A stretch of DNA of 64,000 nt, taken from positions 124,001 to 188,000 of the forward strand of contig CAVOHV010000015.1 in assembly GCA_963695805.1 (NCBI GenBank). The letters run 5' to 3'. The position numbers and the translations under genes were made by a program. Under the pieces are notes generated by a model that ran no database searches, was not told the DNA's origin, and saw nothing but the letters and a program-made list of their open reading frames with translations. Below are positions 23,527 to 32,097 of this stretch, one piece after another. Source of the DNA: DASUPK01 sp963695805 (lineage in GTDB: Bacteria > Actinomycetota > Thermoleophilia > Solirubrobacterales > 70-9). Numbering within the stretch: the stretch's first letter is position 1; each line of letters begins with the position of its first letter.

Positions 23527-24489
23527 TCAGCCGGTCGCGCTCGCCGGCAGCTGCTCGTCCGCGTGATACGACGACCGAACGAGCGGTCCGGAGGCGACAG
23601 ATTCGAAGCCGAGCTCGTAGGCGGCCTTTTCCAGCGCCGCGAACTCATCCGGGTGCCAGTAGCGATTGACCGGCAGGTGTCTCTCGGTGGGCCGCAGGTA
23701 CTGGCCCACGGTGAGCACCTGGACACCGTGCTCGCGGAGGATCCCGAAGGCCTCGACCATCTCGTCGAACTCCTCGCCGAGCCCGACCATCAGACCGGAC
23801 TTGGTGACGACCTCGCTGCCGGCCATCTCCTTCGCCATCCGAAGGACTCGCGCCGAGCGCAGGAAGTCCGAGCCCCGCCTGGCAATCGGGTAGAGCCGCG
23901 GCACGGTCTCGACATTGTGGTTGAAGACGTCCGGCCGTTCGGCGATCACCTTGGCGAGTGGCATCTCCTGGCCGCGGAAGTCGGGTGTGAGCACCTCGAC
24001 CTTGCAACCAGGCGCCATCCGCCGGATCGAGCGGATCACACCGACGAACGCCCCGGCGCCGTAGTCGGGGAGGTCGTCGCGGTCCACCGAGGTGATCACC
24101 GCATGGCGCAGCCCCATCCGCTTCACCTGGTTCGCGACCCGCAGCGGCTCGAGGGGGTCGTGCCAGTTCGGCTTGCCCGTCTGGACGTTGCAGAAGCCGC
24201 AGCGGCGGGTGCAGACGTCGCCGAGGATCATGAAGGTCGCGGTTCCCCGCTCCCAGCACTCGCCCACGTTGGGGCAGTTGGCCTCCTGGCAGACGGTGTG
24301 AAGGTTGTCGGTCTCGATCGCCTTCTTCAGGCGCCGGTAGGTCGGCCCGCCGGGCGCCGGCACCTTGAGCCAGGGCGGCTTGCGCGAGCGGAAGGCGACC
24401 TTGCCGGACTCGTCCTGCGCCTTCCCGCCGGGGTTGGCCCTGGACCGTGTGACGTGGAGCCGTTCCGCGATCTTCGCGTCCGTAGCCAT
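23527..24489 (-). CDS. lipA: lipoyl synthase
   Basis: 320 aa radical SAM enzyme that inserts two sulfur atoms into octanoyl groups on lipoyl domains. The auxiliary cluster motif is CQEANCPNVGEC (CX4CX5C) and the radical SAM motif is CTRRCGFC. The end RSSYHADEQ has the conserved Ser that binds the auxiliary cluster. It lies 7 bp behind lipB in the same direction, so the pathway order (octanoyl transfer, then sulfur insertion) is kept in one operon. Substrate proteins, the two E2 subunits, are encoded just upstream. Confidence 0.95.
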   Translation of the reverse strand: MATDAKIAERLHVTRSRANPGGKAQDESGKVAFRSRKPPWLKVPAPGGPTYRRLKKAIETDNLHTVCQEANCPNVGECWERGTATFMILGDVCTRRCGFCNVQTGKPNWHDPLEPLRVANQVKRMGLRHAVITSVDRDDLPDYGAGAFVGVIRSIRRMAPGCKVEVLTPDFRGQEMPLAKVIAERPDVFNHNVETVPRLYPIARRGSDFLRSARVLRMAKEMAGSEVVTKSGLMVGLGEEFDEMVEAFGILREHGVQVLTVGQYLRPTERHLPVNRYWHPDEFAALEKAAYELGFESVASGPLVRSSYHADEQLPASATG

Positions 24490-24496
24490 CTGGTTC

Positions 24497-25243
24497 CTAC
24501 CGTACCGGGGCCGCCCCGCCGACCAGCTCTTTCAGCGTGCCCTCGGCCTCGACCGGCTCGCGGTCGAAGATCCGGCCGAAGAGCTCGCTCACGGTGTCCA
24601 CGTAGGCGGTCATCATGCGAGGGCGCGCGACAGCGCGACCCGTTTTATGTTGGACCCGGAGCTCGCGGGTCAGCGAGGTCATCCGGCAGTCGTCGATCCC
24701 GCAGGGGACGATCCATTCGAAGGGCTGCAGGTCGTTGTTGACGTTGACCGCGAACCCGTGGGTGGTGACCCCGCGATTGACATGAACGCCGATCGAGCCG
24801 ATCTTCCGGCCCTCCGGCGGCCGTCCACCGACCCAGACCCCGGTCAGGCCGTCGATCACCTCGGCCTCGATCTCGTAGTCGGCGAGCGAGTCGATCATCA
24901 GCCGCTCCAAGCCGCGGACGTACTCGTGCACGTTGTCGCCGTACGGCTTCAGCGAGACGATCGGGTAGCCGACCAGCTGGCCCGGGCCGTGGTACGTGAC
25001 CCGCCCGCCGCGGTCCGTCTCGCAGATCTCGATTCCCTGCATCCGGTACCAGTCCTCGCCCATCGGGAGCTCCGCCTGTTCGGCCCGGCGGCCCTTCGTG
25101 TAGACGGGCGGGTGCTCGAGTAGGAGGAGCACGTCCGGGATGTCTCCGGCGAGGCGCGCCGCCTCGAGCCGTTTCTGCGCCCGTCTGGCCTCCTCGTAGG
25201 GCACCTGACCGCACCGCATCACCAGAAGCTCGTCCATGCTCAC
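24497..25243 (-). CDS. lipB: octanoyl-[acyl carrier protein] protein transferase
   Basis: 248 aa. Family features are LLLEHPPVYTKGRRAEQ, ICETDRGGRVTYHGPGQLVG, GVWVGGRPPEGRKIGSIGVHV with the catalytic Lys, and the Cys motif IVPCGIDDCRMTSL. It moves octanoate from acyl carrier protein to lipoyl domains. Residues about 200-210 (KTGRAVARPR) are encoded by a copy of the dispersed palindromic repeat, placed after the conserved core where an added surface loop could be tolerated. It starts 4 bp after the preceding SnoaL-like gene. Confidence 0.92.
   Translation of the reverse strand: MSMDELLVMRCGQVPYEEARRAQKRLEAARLAGDIPDVLLLLEHPPVYTKGRRAEQAELPMGEDWYRMQGIEICETDRGGRVTYHGPGQLVGYPIVSLKPYGDNVHEYVRGLERLMIDSLADYEIEAEVIDGLTGVWVGGRPPEGRKIGSIGVHVNRGVTTHGFAVNVNNDLQPFEWIVPCGIDDCRMTSLTRELRVQHKTGRAVARPRMMTAYVDTVSELFGRIFDREPVEAEGTLKELVGGAAPVR
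24615..24644 (-). repeat. palindromic repeat, copy B inside lipB
   Basis: Minus strand AACGGGTCGCGC, loop TGTC, GCGCGCCC, TCGCAT. It reads in frame as part of lipB codons 200-210, in the opposite orientation to the copies in purH and the E2 gene. Confidence 0.8.
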
Positions 25244-25247
25244 AGTC

Positions 25248-25643
25248 TCACACGGCCCCGGTCGCGGCGCCGCCCTGCTGACCCGGTGGCCAGAAGGGCC
25301 ATTCCTCGAAGCGGAAGCAGAGCCCGGCGTCGTTCAGGCCGACGATCCACAGGTCCCGGTACTCCTTGTTCTTGGGCTCGTGGTATTGGACCTCGACCCT
25401 GACGACGCCTGTGTCGCCCTCGACGGCGACGATCTCGGTGGACATCTCGAACCCCTCGTCGGGACCGAGGCGCTCCTCGTCCCACATCTCCCCGATCGCC
25501 TCGATGCCGCGATGCGGCTTCTCGTAGGGAGCCGTCGAGTAGGTCGCGCCCTCGGTGAAGAGATTCGCCAGCACGTCGGCCCCGGGCGTCCGCCAGGCCT
25601 TTTCGTATGCCTCGAGCCACTGGGTCAGCTGGCCGCGGTCCAC
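25248..25643 (-). CDS. NTF2/SnoaL-like protein
   Basis: 131 aa. One-domain NTF2-like pattern: TQWLEAYEKAWRTPGADVLANLF, ATYSTAPYEKPHRGIEAIGEMW, VAVEGDTGVVRVEVQYHEP and YRDLWIVGLNDAGLCFRFEEWPFWP. It lacks the MSEENVE and ALEAAGLSE tags of the left-arm array. It lies between the leucine dehydrogenase-like gene and lipB, 10 and 4 bp from them, and so is probably cotranscribed with the keto-acid dehydrogenase genes. Function is unknown. Confidence 0.75.
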   Translation of the reverse strand: MDRGQLTQWLEAYEKAWRTPGADVLANLFTEGATYSTAPYEKPHRGIEAIGEMWDEERLGPDEGFEMSTEIVAVEGDTGVVRVEVQYHEPKNKEYRDLWIVGLNDAGLCFRFEEWPFWPPGQQGGAATGAV

Positions 25644-25653
25644 CGCCCCGAGC

Positions 25654-26721
25654 CTAGACGGCAGAGGGGTGGACGCCGATCGCCGCCACCCGTGCGGCCT
25701 CGAGCCGCTCTTCGGCGAGAGCCCTGGCGGCCTCGAGCGGGGTGACCGAGCGCGCCTCCCCTGCCTCGAAGACCCGGCGGAGCGCCTCTCCGATCCCGTC
25801 CACGAGCGAGTCCAGCCGGCCCCGGTCGAGGGAATGCAGCTCGCCGTACACGTTGATCAGACCCCCGGCGTTGGCGATGAAGTCGGGGGCGTAGAGGATC
25901 TCCCGCTCGGCGAGACGATCCGCCAGCGGCCGCTCGGCGAGCATGTTGTTCGCGGCGCCGCAGACGATCTCGCATCGCAGCCGCTCGACGTTCTCGGCGC
26001 CGATCGCCCCGCCCAGCGCGCATGGCGCCAGGAGCTCGCAGTCGGCGGTGATCGCGTCGGCGGGCTCGAGCCAGCGAGCACCCAGCCGCTCGGCGAGCTC
26101 GCGCTTGGCCGGGTCGATGTCGGAGATGCCCAGATCGGCTCCGTCGGAGGCGAGGCGCTCCGCCAGCCGAGAGCCGACATGGCCTAAGCCCACCACGGTC
26201 ACGCGGCGACCTGCCAGGTCGTCCGATCCGTAGCGGTGCTCAGCGCTGGCTCGGATCGCTGCCTCAACGCCGCGTGCCGTGATGGGGCTTGGATCCCCGG
26301 ACCCGCCGGAGTCAATGGGAAGGCCCATCACGTGCTCGGTCCGCTCGTTGATGATCGACATGTCGTCGGTGCCGGTCCCGACGTCCTCCGCCGTCACATA
26401 GCGGCCGTCCAGCGACTCGATGATGTCGCCGACGTCGAGCATCAGGTCCCGCCGCTGCTCGGGCTGCAGCTCCCCCTCGGGCGGCAGGCAGAGGACCGCC
26501 TTGCCGCCGCCCAGGTCGAGCCCGGCGGCGGCTGCCTTGTAGGTCATCGCCTCGGAGAGGCGGAGCCCGTCGGCGATCGCGTCGCCGAGCGCGGCGTAGC
26601 GCCACAGGCGCAGGCCACCCAGAGCCGGGCCGAGAACGGTCGAGTGGATCGCGATCACGACGTAGATGCCGCTGCGGCGGCCGTGCTTGACCACGACTTC
26701 CTCGTGCGCGAGCAGGCTCAT
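25654..26721 (-). CDS. leucine dehydrogenase-like amino acid dehydrogenase
   Basis: 355 aa from the ATG at 26721. The catalytic part has LGPALGGLRLWRY, EAMTYKAAAAGLDLGGGKAV with the substrate Lys residues, and AEDVGTGTDDM. The nucleotide-binding part has RVTVVGLGHVGSRLAERL. This pattern fits leucine/valine/phenylalanine dehydrogenases, which turn branched-chain amino acids into the keto acids used by the neighbouring complex. The start overlaps the E2 stop as ATGA, so translation is probably coupled. The same frame opens further upstream, but that stretch lies inside the E2 gene. Confidence 0.88.
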   Translation of the reverse strand: MSLLAHEEVVVKHGRRSGIYVVIAIHSTVLGPALGGLRLWRYAALGDAIADGLRLSEAMTYKAAAAGLDLGGGKAVLCLPPEGELQPEQRRDLMLDVGDIIESLDGRYVTAEDVGTGTDDMSIINERTEHVMGLPIDSGGSGDPSPITARGVEAAIRASAEHRYGSDDLAGRRVTVVGLGHVGSRLAERLASDGADLGISDIDPAKRELAERLGARWLEPADAITADCELLAPCALGGAIGAENVERLRCEIVCGAANNMLAERPLADRLAEREILYAPDFIANAGGLINVYGELHSLDRGRLDSLVDGIGEALRRVFEAGEARSVTPLEAARALAEERLEAARVAAIGVHPSAV

Positions 26722-28121
26722 CGATCCCACCCCTCGAGCCGGGCCTTGACGTCGGCAAGGAATCGCGCCGCCTCGGCTCCGTCGAGTGCCCGGTGATCCC
26801 ACGACATGCAGAGGTTGGTCATCGGCCGCACCGCGATCGCCTCCGATTCGTCGTCGATCACCACCGGCCGCTTGACGATCGCCTCCAGGTCGAGGATCCC
26901 CACCTGAGGCTGGTTGATGATCGGCGTCGCGAGGACGGCGCCGAACTGACCGGGGTTGGTGATCGTGAACGTGCCGCCGGCGACGTCGTTGGGCTCGAGC
27001 TCGCCACTGCGGGCGCGCTGGGCGAGCCTGGCTATCTCGCTCGCCAGGCCCTCGAGACTGAGCCGCTGCGCGTGCCGGATCACCGGCACGATCAGCCCCG
27101 ACTCGAGCGCCACCGCGATCCCGAGGTTGACGTCCTCGTGGTAGACGAGCTCGTCGCCGTCGATCGAGGCGTTCAGGATCGGGTGTCGATCCAGCCCGCT
27201 CACCACAGCGCTCGCCACGAAGGCGAGGTAGGTAAGCGGTACCCCGCGACGGGCCATCCCCTCCTTCAGCTCGCGGCGCGTGGCCGCGACCCGGTAAAGG
27301 TCGACCTCGACGATCGTCGTGCAGTGCGCCGAGGTGCGGCGGCTCTCGAGCATGTGCTCCGCGATTCGCCGGCGCATCGGCGTCATCGGCTCCCGGCGCT
27401 CGGCGGGCAGGACGTCGTCAGCCGGGGCCGCGCCGTTCCCCTCGCCCGCCTGACCGGGGGCGGGGGCAGGCGCAGGCACATCGGGTTGATAGGGGGACTC
27501 GATGTGGAGCGGCCGCTCGGTGTCGAGCTTTGCGGTCTCCTCCGGTGCGGTGCTGGTCCCCGACTCGATCAGCGCGACGAGATCCCGCTTGCGGATCCGC
27601 CCGCCGATTCCCGTGCCGTCGACCTGGGAGAGGTCGATGCCGTGCTCGTCCGCCATGCGCTGGACGACCGGCGAGCGGAAGCCGGAGCGGTCGGCCTCAC
27701 CGTCCCCCTGGACCGGTCGAGGCTCGACCGCGGCCGGCTCGGGCTCGCCGGTCGTCTTGGGCTCCGTCGTGCGCGCGGACTCGTCCTGATGCTCCTCCGG
27801 GTGAGCCTCACCCGGACGCGCGCCGGCGTCCAGCTCGGCGAGCGGGGTGCCGACGTCGACCGTGTCACCTGGCTCGACCAGGATCTTCGCCAGCCGTCCG
27901 GCGGCCGGCGAGGGGATCTCGACGTCGATCTTGTCAGTGGTCACCAGGCAGACGGTCTCGTCGCGCTCGACCCAATCGCCGGGCCGTTTCGACCACTCGA
28001 CGATCGTACCCTCGGCGACCGAGACCCCCATCTGGGGCATGACGATTTCCAGCGTTTCGGCCGGCCCCGGAGGCGAAGCCGAGGAGCCGGCCTGATGCTG
28101 GTCAGTAGGCGAGGAGCTCAC
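26718..28121 (-). CDS. dihydrolipoamide acyltransferase (E2), branched-chain type
   Basis: 467 aa. Residues about 23-98 form a lipoyl domain with the lipoylated Lys in VTTDKIDVEIPSP. A linker of about 50 acidic residues leads to the E1/E3-binding domain (SPVVQRMADEHGIDLSQVDG). The C-terminal acyltransferase domain contains LTYLAFVASAVVSGLDRHP and the catalytic SWDHRALDG. The neighbouring E1 pair and the leucine dehydrogenase-like gene point to branched-chain 2-oxoacids as substrates. Its start lies 20 bp inside the E1-beta gene. Confidence 0.88.
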   Translation of the reverse strand: MSSSPTDQHQAGSSASPPGPAETLEIVMPQMGVSVAEGTIVEWSKRPGDWVERDETVCLVTTDKIDVEIPSPAAGRLAKILVEPGDTVDVGTPLAELDAGARPGEAHPEEHQDESARTTEPKTTGEPEPAAVEPRPVQGDGEADRSGFRSPVVQRMADEHGIDLSQVDGTGIGGRIRKRDLVALIESGTSTAPEETAKLDTERPLHIESPYQPDVPAPAPAPGQAGEGNGAAPADDVLPAERREPMTPMRRRIAEHMLESRRTSAHCTTIVEVDLYRVAATRRELKEGMARRGVPLTYLAFVASAVVSGLDRHPILNASIDGDELVYHEDVNLGIAVALESGLIVPVIRHAQRLSLEGLASEIARLAQRARSGELEPNDVAGGTFTITNPGQFGAVLATPIINQPQVGILDLEAIVKRPVVIDDESEAIAVRPMTNLCMSWDHRALDGAEAARFLADVKARLEGWDR

Positions 28122-29067
28122 GAACGGCCTCCTTCATGTCGTCGAGCTGCGGCAGGACCGCCTGTTCGAGCGGCGGGCTGAACGGGATCGGCACGTCCGG
28201 CGCCGTCAGGCGGCGCACCGGCGCGTCGAGCGATTCGAACGCCCGCTCGGAGATCAGGCTCGCCACCTCGGCACCGACGCCGCAGGAGCGGGTCGCTTCG
28301 TGCGCGACGAGCACCTTGCCGGTCTTCTCGACGCTCGCGAGGATCGACTCGGAGTCCAGTGGGTTGAGCGTTCGGAGGTCGATGACCTCGATGTCCTCGT
28401 CGAGCTCTTCGGCGGCCTGGAGGGCCAGCGACACTGAGGAGCCGTATGCGATCACGCTCAGCTCAGCGCCCTCCCGCGCCACCCTGGCCTCGCCGAGGGG
28501 GACGATGTGTTCGCCCTCTGGGACATCCCCCTTCACATGCCTGTAGAGCCCCTTGTGCTCGAGGTAACACACCGGATTCGGGTCGCGGATCGCGCTGATC
28601 AGCAGGCCCTTCGCATCCTCCGACGTCGCCGGCGCCACGACCTTGAGGCCAGGAGACTGCATGAACCAGGCCTCGGGGTTCTGGGAGTGGAACGGTCCGC
28701 CGGAGAAGCCGCCGCCCGAGGGCAGGCGGACGACCATCGGAACCGAGACGCCCTGGCGGTAGTGCAGCTTGCCGGCGACGTTGACCAGCTGGTCGAAGCC
28801 GCAGGCGATGAAGTCCGAGAACTGCATCTCGCAGACCGGCTTCATGCCCTCGACGGCGGCTCCGATCGAGGCGCCGATGATCATGTTCTCGGCGAGCGGC
28901 ATGTCGAGAACGCGGTCGGCTCCGAACTCCTCGAAGAAGCCGTCGGTGACCTTGAAGGCGCCGCCGAAGGCGCCGATGTCCTCGCCCAGGCAGAAGACCG
29001 ACTCGTCGCGGCGCATCTCCTCGCGCAGGCCGTCGCTGATCGCCTGCAGGTAGGTCGTCTCTGCCAT
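28102..29067 (-). CDS. 2-oxoacid dehydrogenase E1 beta, branched-chain type
   Basis: 321 aa from the ATG at 29067 (MAETTYLQAISDGLREEMRR). Family features include FCLGEDIGAFGGAFKVTDG, RVLDMPLAENMIIGASIGAA, MQFSDFIACGFDQL and GGGFSGGPFHSQNPEAWFMQ. The C-terminal transketolase-like part has VLVAHEATRSCGVGAEV. It forms the thiamine diphosphate-dependent E1 heterotetramer with the alpha subunit. The start overlaps the alpha stop by one base (TGATG). Confidence 0.9.
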   Translation of the reverse strand: MAETTYLQAISDGLREEMRRDESVFCLGEDIGAFGGAFKVTDGFFEEFGADRVLDMPLAENMIIGASIGAAVEGMKPVCEMQFSDFIACGFDQLVNVAGKLHYRQGVSVPMVVRLPSGGGFSGGPFHSQNPEAWFMQSPGLKVVAPATSEDAKGLLISAIRDPNPVCYLEHKGLYRHVKGDVPEGEHIVPLGEARVAREGAELSVIAYGSSVSLALQAAEELDEDIEVIDLRTLNPLDSESILASVEKTGKVLVAHEATRSCGVGAEVASLISERAFESLDAPVRRLTAPDVPIPFSPPLEQAVLPQLDDMKEAVRELLAY

Positions 29068-30212
29068 CAGGCCGCCCTCCCGTGCTCGACCAGCGCTCCA
29101 TGGCCGTTGGTGGCCGCGCGGCCGTTGCCGTTCGGGGTCTCGCCCGCCTCGGATGAGCTCCACCGCGACCAGGGGGCCTCCCCGTCACCGAGGGGCTGCC
29201 AACGCTCCGCAAAGACGCCGTCAGAGGCCAGCTGCGGGTCGGGCATCGGGGACGCCACGGCCAGCTCGGCGCACTCGTCAACGTACGCGGCGACCGACTC
29301 CCGGATCTGGTCGATCTCCCGCTGCTCGAAGCCGTGCTCGTCGGCAAGACGCTGGACGTAGAGCTCGATCGGGTCGCGTTGCGACCACTCCTCGAGCATC
29401 TCGTCCGGCACATAGCTCATGTCATCGTGGGCGCCGTGCCCGTGCATGCGCATGGTGTGGCACTCGATCAGCGTGGGGCCTTCGCCCTCGCGGGCACGGT
29501 CCGACGCGACCCGCGCGACCTCGAAAACGGCCTCGACGTCGTTGCCGTCGACGCTCACGCCGGGGAACCCGTAGCCCTTGGCGCGCTGCACCGGGTCGAC
29601 GGCGAACTCGAGATCGGTCGGGGTCGAGTAGGCGAACTGGTTGTTCTCGAGCACGAAGACCACCGGCAGGCGGTGGATCCCGGCGAAGTTCATCGCCTCG
29701 TGCCACTGTCCGTTGGCCGTCGAGCCCTCGCCGAAGAAGGTCATGGCGACCCTCTGCTCGGAGCGCATCTTGAAGGAGAGAGCCATGCCGGTAGCCACCT
29801 GGGCCATGTCGGGCAGCATGCTCACCATGCCGACGCAACCGAGCTCGCGGTCGCCGAAGTGCATGTTCCCGTCCTTGCCGCCCGTGACGCCGCCCTCGCG
29901 GCCCATGTAATTGGCCAGGTAGCGGTCCGGGGTGACCCCACGAACGAAATGAGCCCCGAGGTCGCGATGCAGAATGCACATCCGATCCCGGGGCCCGAGG
30001 GTGAAGGCGGCGCCTACGGAGACCGCCTCCTGCCCGCATCCGTCGTAGAAGGAGCCGGGTACCTTGCCCTGCTTGTAGAGGGACAGGCCTCGCTCCTCGG
30101 AGAGCCGCATGAGCAGCATGTAGCGAAGGAGCAGGGCCCGGTCATCGCGCGTCAGGACATCCGTACCCGCGCGTTCACCCGAGCGACTCGGGCTCGCGGC
30201 TTCGAGCTTCAT
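29067..30212 (-). CDS. 2-oxoacid dehydrogenase E1 alpha, branched-chain type
   Basis: 381 aa. RDLGAHFVRGVTPDRYLANY and GREGGVTGGKDGNMHFGD are characteristic, and the thiamine diphosphate motif is GEGSTANGQWHEAMNFAG ending VLENN. The regulatory loop MHGHGAHDDMSYVP follows. The enzyme decarboxylates the keto acid and passes the acyl group to E2. It heads an operon E1a-E1b-E2-leucine dehydrogenase-SnoaL-lipB-lipA with overlaps or gaps under 11 bp. The pyruvate-type paralogue is at 33086-34303; assignment to branched-chain substrates rests on neighbours. Confidence 0.88.
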   Translation of the reverse strand: MKLEAASPSRSGERAGTDVLTRDDRALLLRYMLLMRLSEERGLSLYKQGKVPGSFYDGCGQEAVSVGAAFTLGPRDRMCILHRDLGAHFVRGVTPDRYLANYMGREGGVTGGKDGNMHFGDRELGCVGMVSMLPDMAQVATGMALSFKMRSEQRVAMTFFGEGSTANGQWHEAMNFAGIHRLPVVFVLENNQFAYSTPTDLEFAVDPVQRAKGYGFPGVSVDGNDVEAVFEVARVASDRAREGEGPTLIECHTMRMHGHGAHDDMSYVPDEMLEEWSQRDPIELYVQRLADEHGFEQREIDQIRESVAAYVDECAELAVASPMPDPQLASDGVFAERWQPLGDGEAPWSRWSSSEAGETPNGNGRAATNGHGALVEHGRAA

Positions 30213-30418
30213 AACGGTCCGCCTTTCTTCTTGCCCGCCTTTGGGATCGCCTCCGGCGAGCTGTCTGGGGCGGCTCCGGGATCAACCGGGTGGCCACCTT
30301 CACGGACAACGGGCGGAGAGGGATCACCTCTCCTCCCTATGTGACAAACCGATCATACCCCCGGCTCGCGGCAGAAAACAGGTGTGGGAGGAAGTGCCCG
30401 CTCGTTAGGGTCTTTCCG

Positions 30419-30775
30419 ATGACTGACCCGCGTCCGGTCGACTTCTTCGGAGTGGATCCCGTTTCACACGACCCAGGGGTGACGGATCGCGAGCTCGAGG
30501 TCGACGGTACGCGCTGGGCGCTGGTCGAGTACTCGCCGGGCGAGGGCCGGGAGGGATGGTGCGACGTTCCCCACGCCGGCTACGTCGTCAGCGGCGAGAT
30601 CACCTACAGCTTCGAGGACGACCGTGGCCCGCTGATCGTCGGCGCGGGTGAAGGTTTCGCCCTACCGCCGGCACCCCGGCATCGCGGTCGCAACGAGGGC
30701 GCCGAACCCGCGCGGCTGTTCCTGATCGATGCCCTTCCGGGGGCTCGGGATGTCTCACAACACCCCGAGAACTAG
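30419..30775 (+). CDS. cupin-domain protein
   Basis: 118 aa from the ATG at 30419 (MTDPRPVDFFGVDPVSHDPG). The single cupin fold is visible as WALVEYSPGEGREGWCDVPHAGYVVSGE and IVGAGEGFALPPAPRHRGRN, with His residues that could bind a metal. Divergent from the branched-chain complex operon and convergent with the pyruvate-type E2, whose stop it overlaps by 3 bp. Such proteins bind small molecules or act as enzymes; the ligand is unknown. Confidence 0.75.
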   Translation: MTDPRPVDFFGVDPVSHDPGVTDRELEVDGTRWALVEYSPGEGREGWCDVPHAGYVVSGEITYSFEDDRGPLIVGAGEGFALPPAPRHRGRNEGAEPARLFLIDALPGARDVSQHPEN

Positions 30776-32097
30776 AGGGCGAGCCCGAGCGGCTCCTCGA
30801 GCAGCTCCCTGACCCGCGCCAGGAAGATCGCGCCGTCGGCGCCGTAGAGGATGCGGTGGTCGCAGGCGAGGGTGACGCCCATCAGCTGGCGCGCCTCGAT
30901 TGCGCCCACCTCATTAAACGGGTCGCGCTGTCGCGCGCCCTCGCGTATCACGGGCTTCGCCTTCACCTCGCCGACCGCCAGGATGCCGGCCTGCGGAGTG
31001 TTGATCACGGCTTGGAAGTTGGAGATCCCGTACATACCGAGGTTGGAGACCGTGAAGGTCCCGCCGGAGAGCTCCGGCGGAGTGATCGAGGCGTCGCGGA
31101 CTCGCGCGGCGAGCGCCCTGGTCTCGCCGGCGATCCGACGCAGCCCCTTCTGGTCGGCGTCGAAGACGGTGGGGACCACGAGCGCGTCCTGGGCGGCGAC
31201 GGCCACGCCGACGTTGATGCGCGAGTAGAGCTCGATCTTGCCGTCGCGGTAGGCGCCATTGGCCCGCGGATGCTCGCGCAGCGCGATGGCGCAGGCCTTC
31301 ACCACCATGTCGTTGAAGGTCGGCACGACGTCGCCCTCCTTGGCGGAGGCCTTCAGCTTCGCGCGGCCCTCGACAGCCGCGGTCATGTCGATCTCGGCCT
31401 GCAGGTAAAAATGCGGCGCCGTCGCCTTCGACTCCGCCATGCGGCGGGCGACCGTCTGCTGGAGCTTGGTGAGCTCGACCACCTCGACCTGGCCCTTGGC
31501 GGTCTCGGGCTTCTCGGTCACTCCGGGAGTCGGGCCGGCCGGAGCCGCGGCAGGTGGAGCTGCCGGTGCGGCCGGTGCGGCGGGAGCGGCGGCGACAGAG
31601 GCGAGCGCCCGCTCGACGTCGGCCTTGACGATCCGCCCGCCCGGCCCGGAGCCCGACAGCCCGTGCAGATCGAGTCCGCGATCCTCCGCGATCCGCCTGG
31701 CGATGGGTGACGCCTTGACGCGGCCGTCGCCAGCATCCGCCGCGGAAGGAGTCGGTGGCGCCGCGGTCGCGGTGGGTGCCGGCGCTTCCGGGGCGGCGGC
31801 CGGCTCCGGTGCGGCGCGCTCCTCCTTCGGAGCGCCCCCGTTGCCCCCCGACGGAATCTCGCTCGCGTCCCCGACCCGCGCGATCGGGTCACCCACGGGG
31901 AGCGTTTCGCCCTCCTGCGCCAGAACCTCGACGATTGTCCCGTCGAGATCCGACTCGTAGACCATGTTCGCCTTGTCCGTCTCGATCTCGACGAGCTCGT
32001 CGCCGACCGCGACCTGATCCCCGACGGACTTGAGCCAGCGCAGCACCGTGCCCTCCTCCATCGAGTCCGAGAGCCGGGGCATGACGATCTCGGCCAT
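30772..32097 (-). CDS. dihydrolipoamide acetyltransferase (E2), pyruvate dehydrogenase type
   Basis: 441 aa. One lipoyl domain (residues 1-78; Lys in VEIETDKANMVYES), a Pro/Ala linker, the peripheral-subunit-binding domain (SPIARRIAEDRGLDLHGLSG), a second Ala/Pro linker, and the catalytic domain with TLACDHRILYGADGAIFL. In the HRxxxG motif the usual Asp is Tyr, a form I recall from cyanobacterial and plastid enzymes. Residues about 384-394 (REGARQRDPF) are encoded by a copy of the dispersed palindromic repeat, only about 22 residues before the catalytic His. The start overlaps the E1-beta stop as TGATG. Confidence 0.88.
   Translation of the reverse strand: MAEIVMPRLSDSMEEGTVLRWLKSVGDQVAVGDELVEIETDKANMVYESDLDGTIVEVLAQEGETLPVGDPIARVGDASEIPSGGNGGAPKEERAAPEPAAAPEAPAPTATAAPPTPSAADAGDGRVKASPIARRIAEDRGLDLHGLSGSGPGGRIVKADVERALASVAAAPAAPAAPAAPPAAAPAGPTPGVTEKPETAKGQVEVVELTKLQQTVARRMAESKATAPHFYLQAEIDMTAAVEGRAKLKASAKEGDVVPTFNDMVVKACAIALREHPRANGAYRDGKIELYSRINVGVAVAAQDALVVPTVFDADQKGLRRIAGETRALAARVRDASITPPELSGGTFTVSNLGMYGISNFQAVINTPQAGILAVGEVKAKPVIREGARQRDPFNEVGAIEARQLMGVTLACDHRILYGADGAIFLARVRELLEEPLGLAL
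30917..30946 (+). repeat. palindromic repeat, copy C inside the E2 gene
   Basis: Plus strand AACGGGTCGCGC, loop TGTC, GCGCGCCC, TCGCGT. It is in the same orientation relative to its gene as the purH copy but one reading frame apart, and encodes REGARQRDPF instead of ARTRDSATRL. Confidence 0.8.

Noticed and set aside
21994..24741. Long open frame of more than 900 codons on the plus strand across the hydrolase, lipA and lipB genes
   Set aside because: It is antisense to three clear genes, has shadow composition (Arg/Gly/Val/Asp-rich without motifs) and comes from the high GC of third codon positions. The same holds for long plus-strand frames opposite the dehydrogenase, lpd and purine genes.
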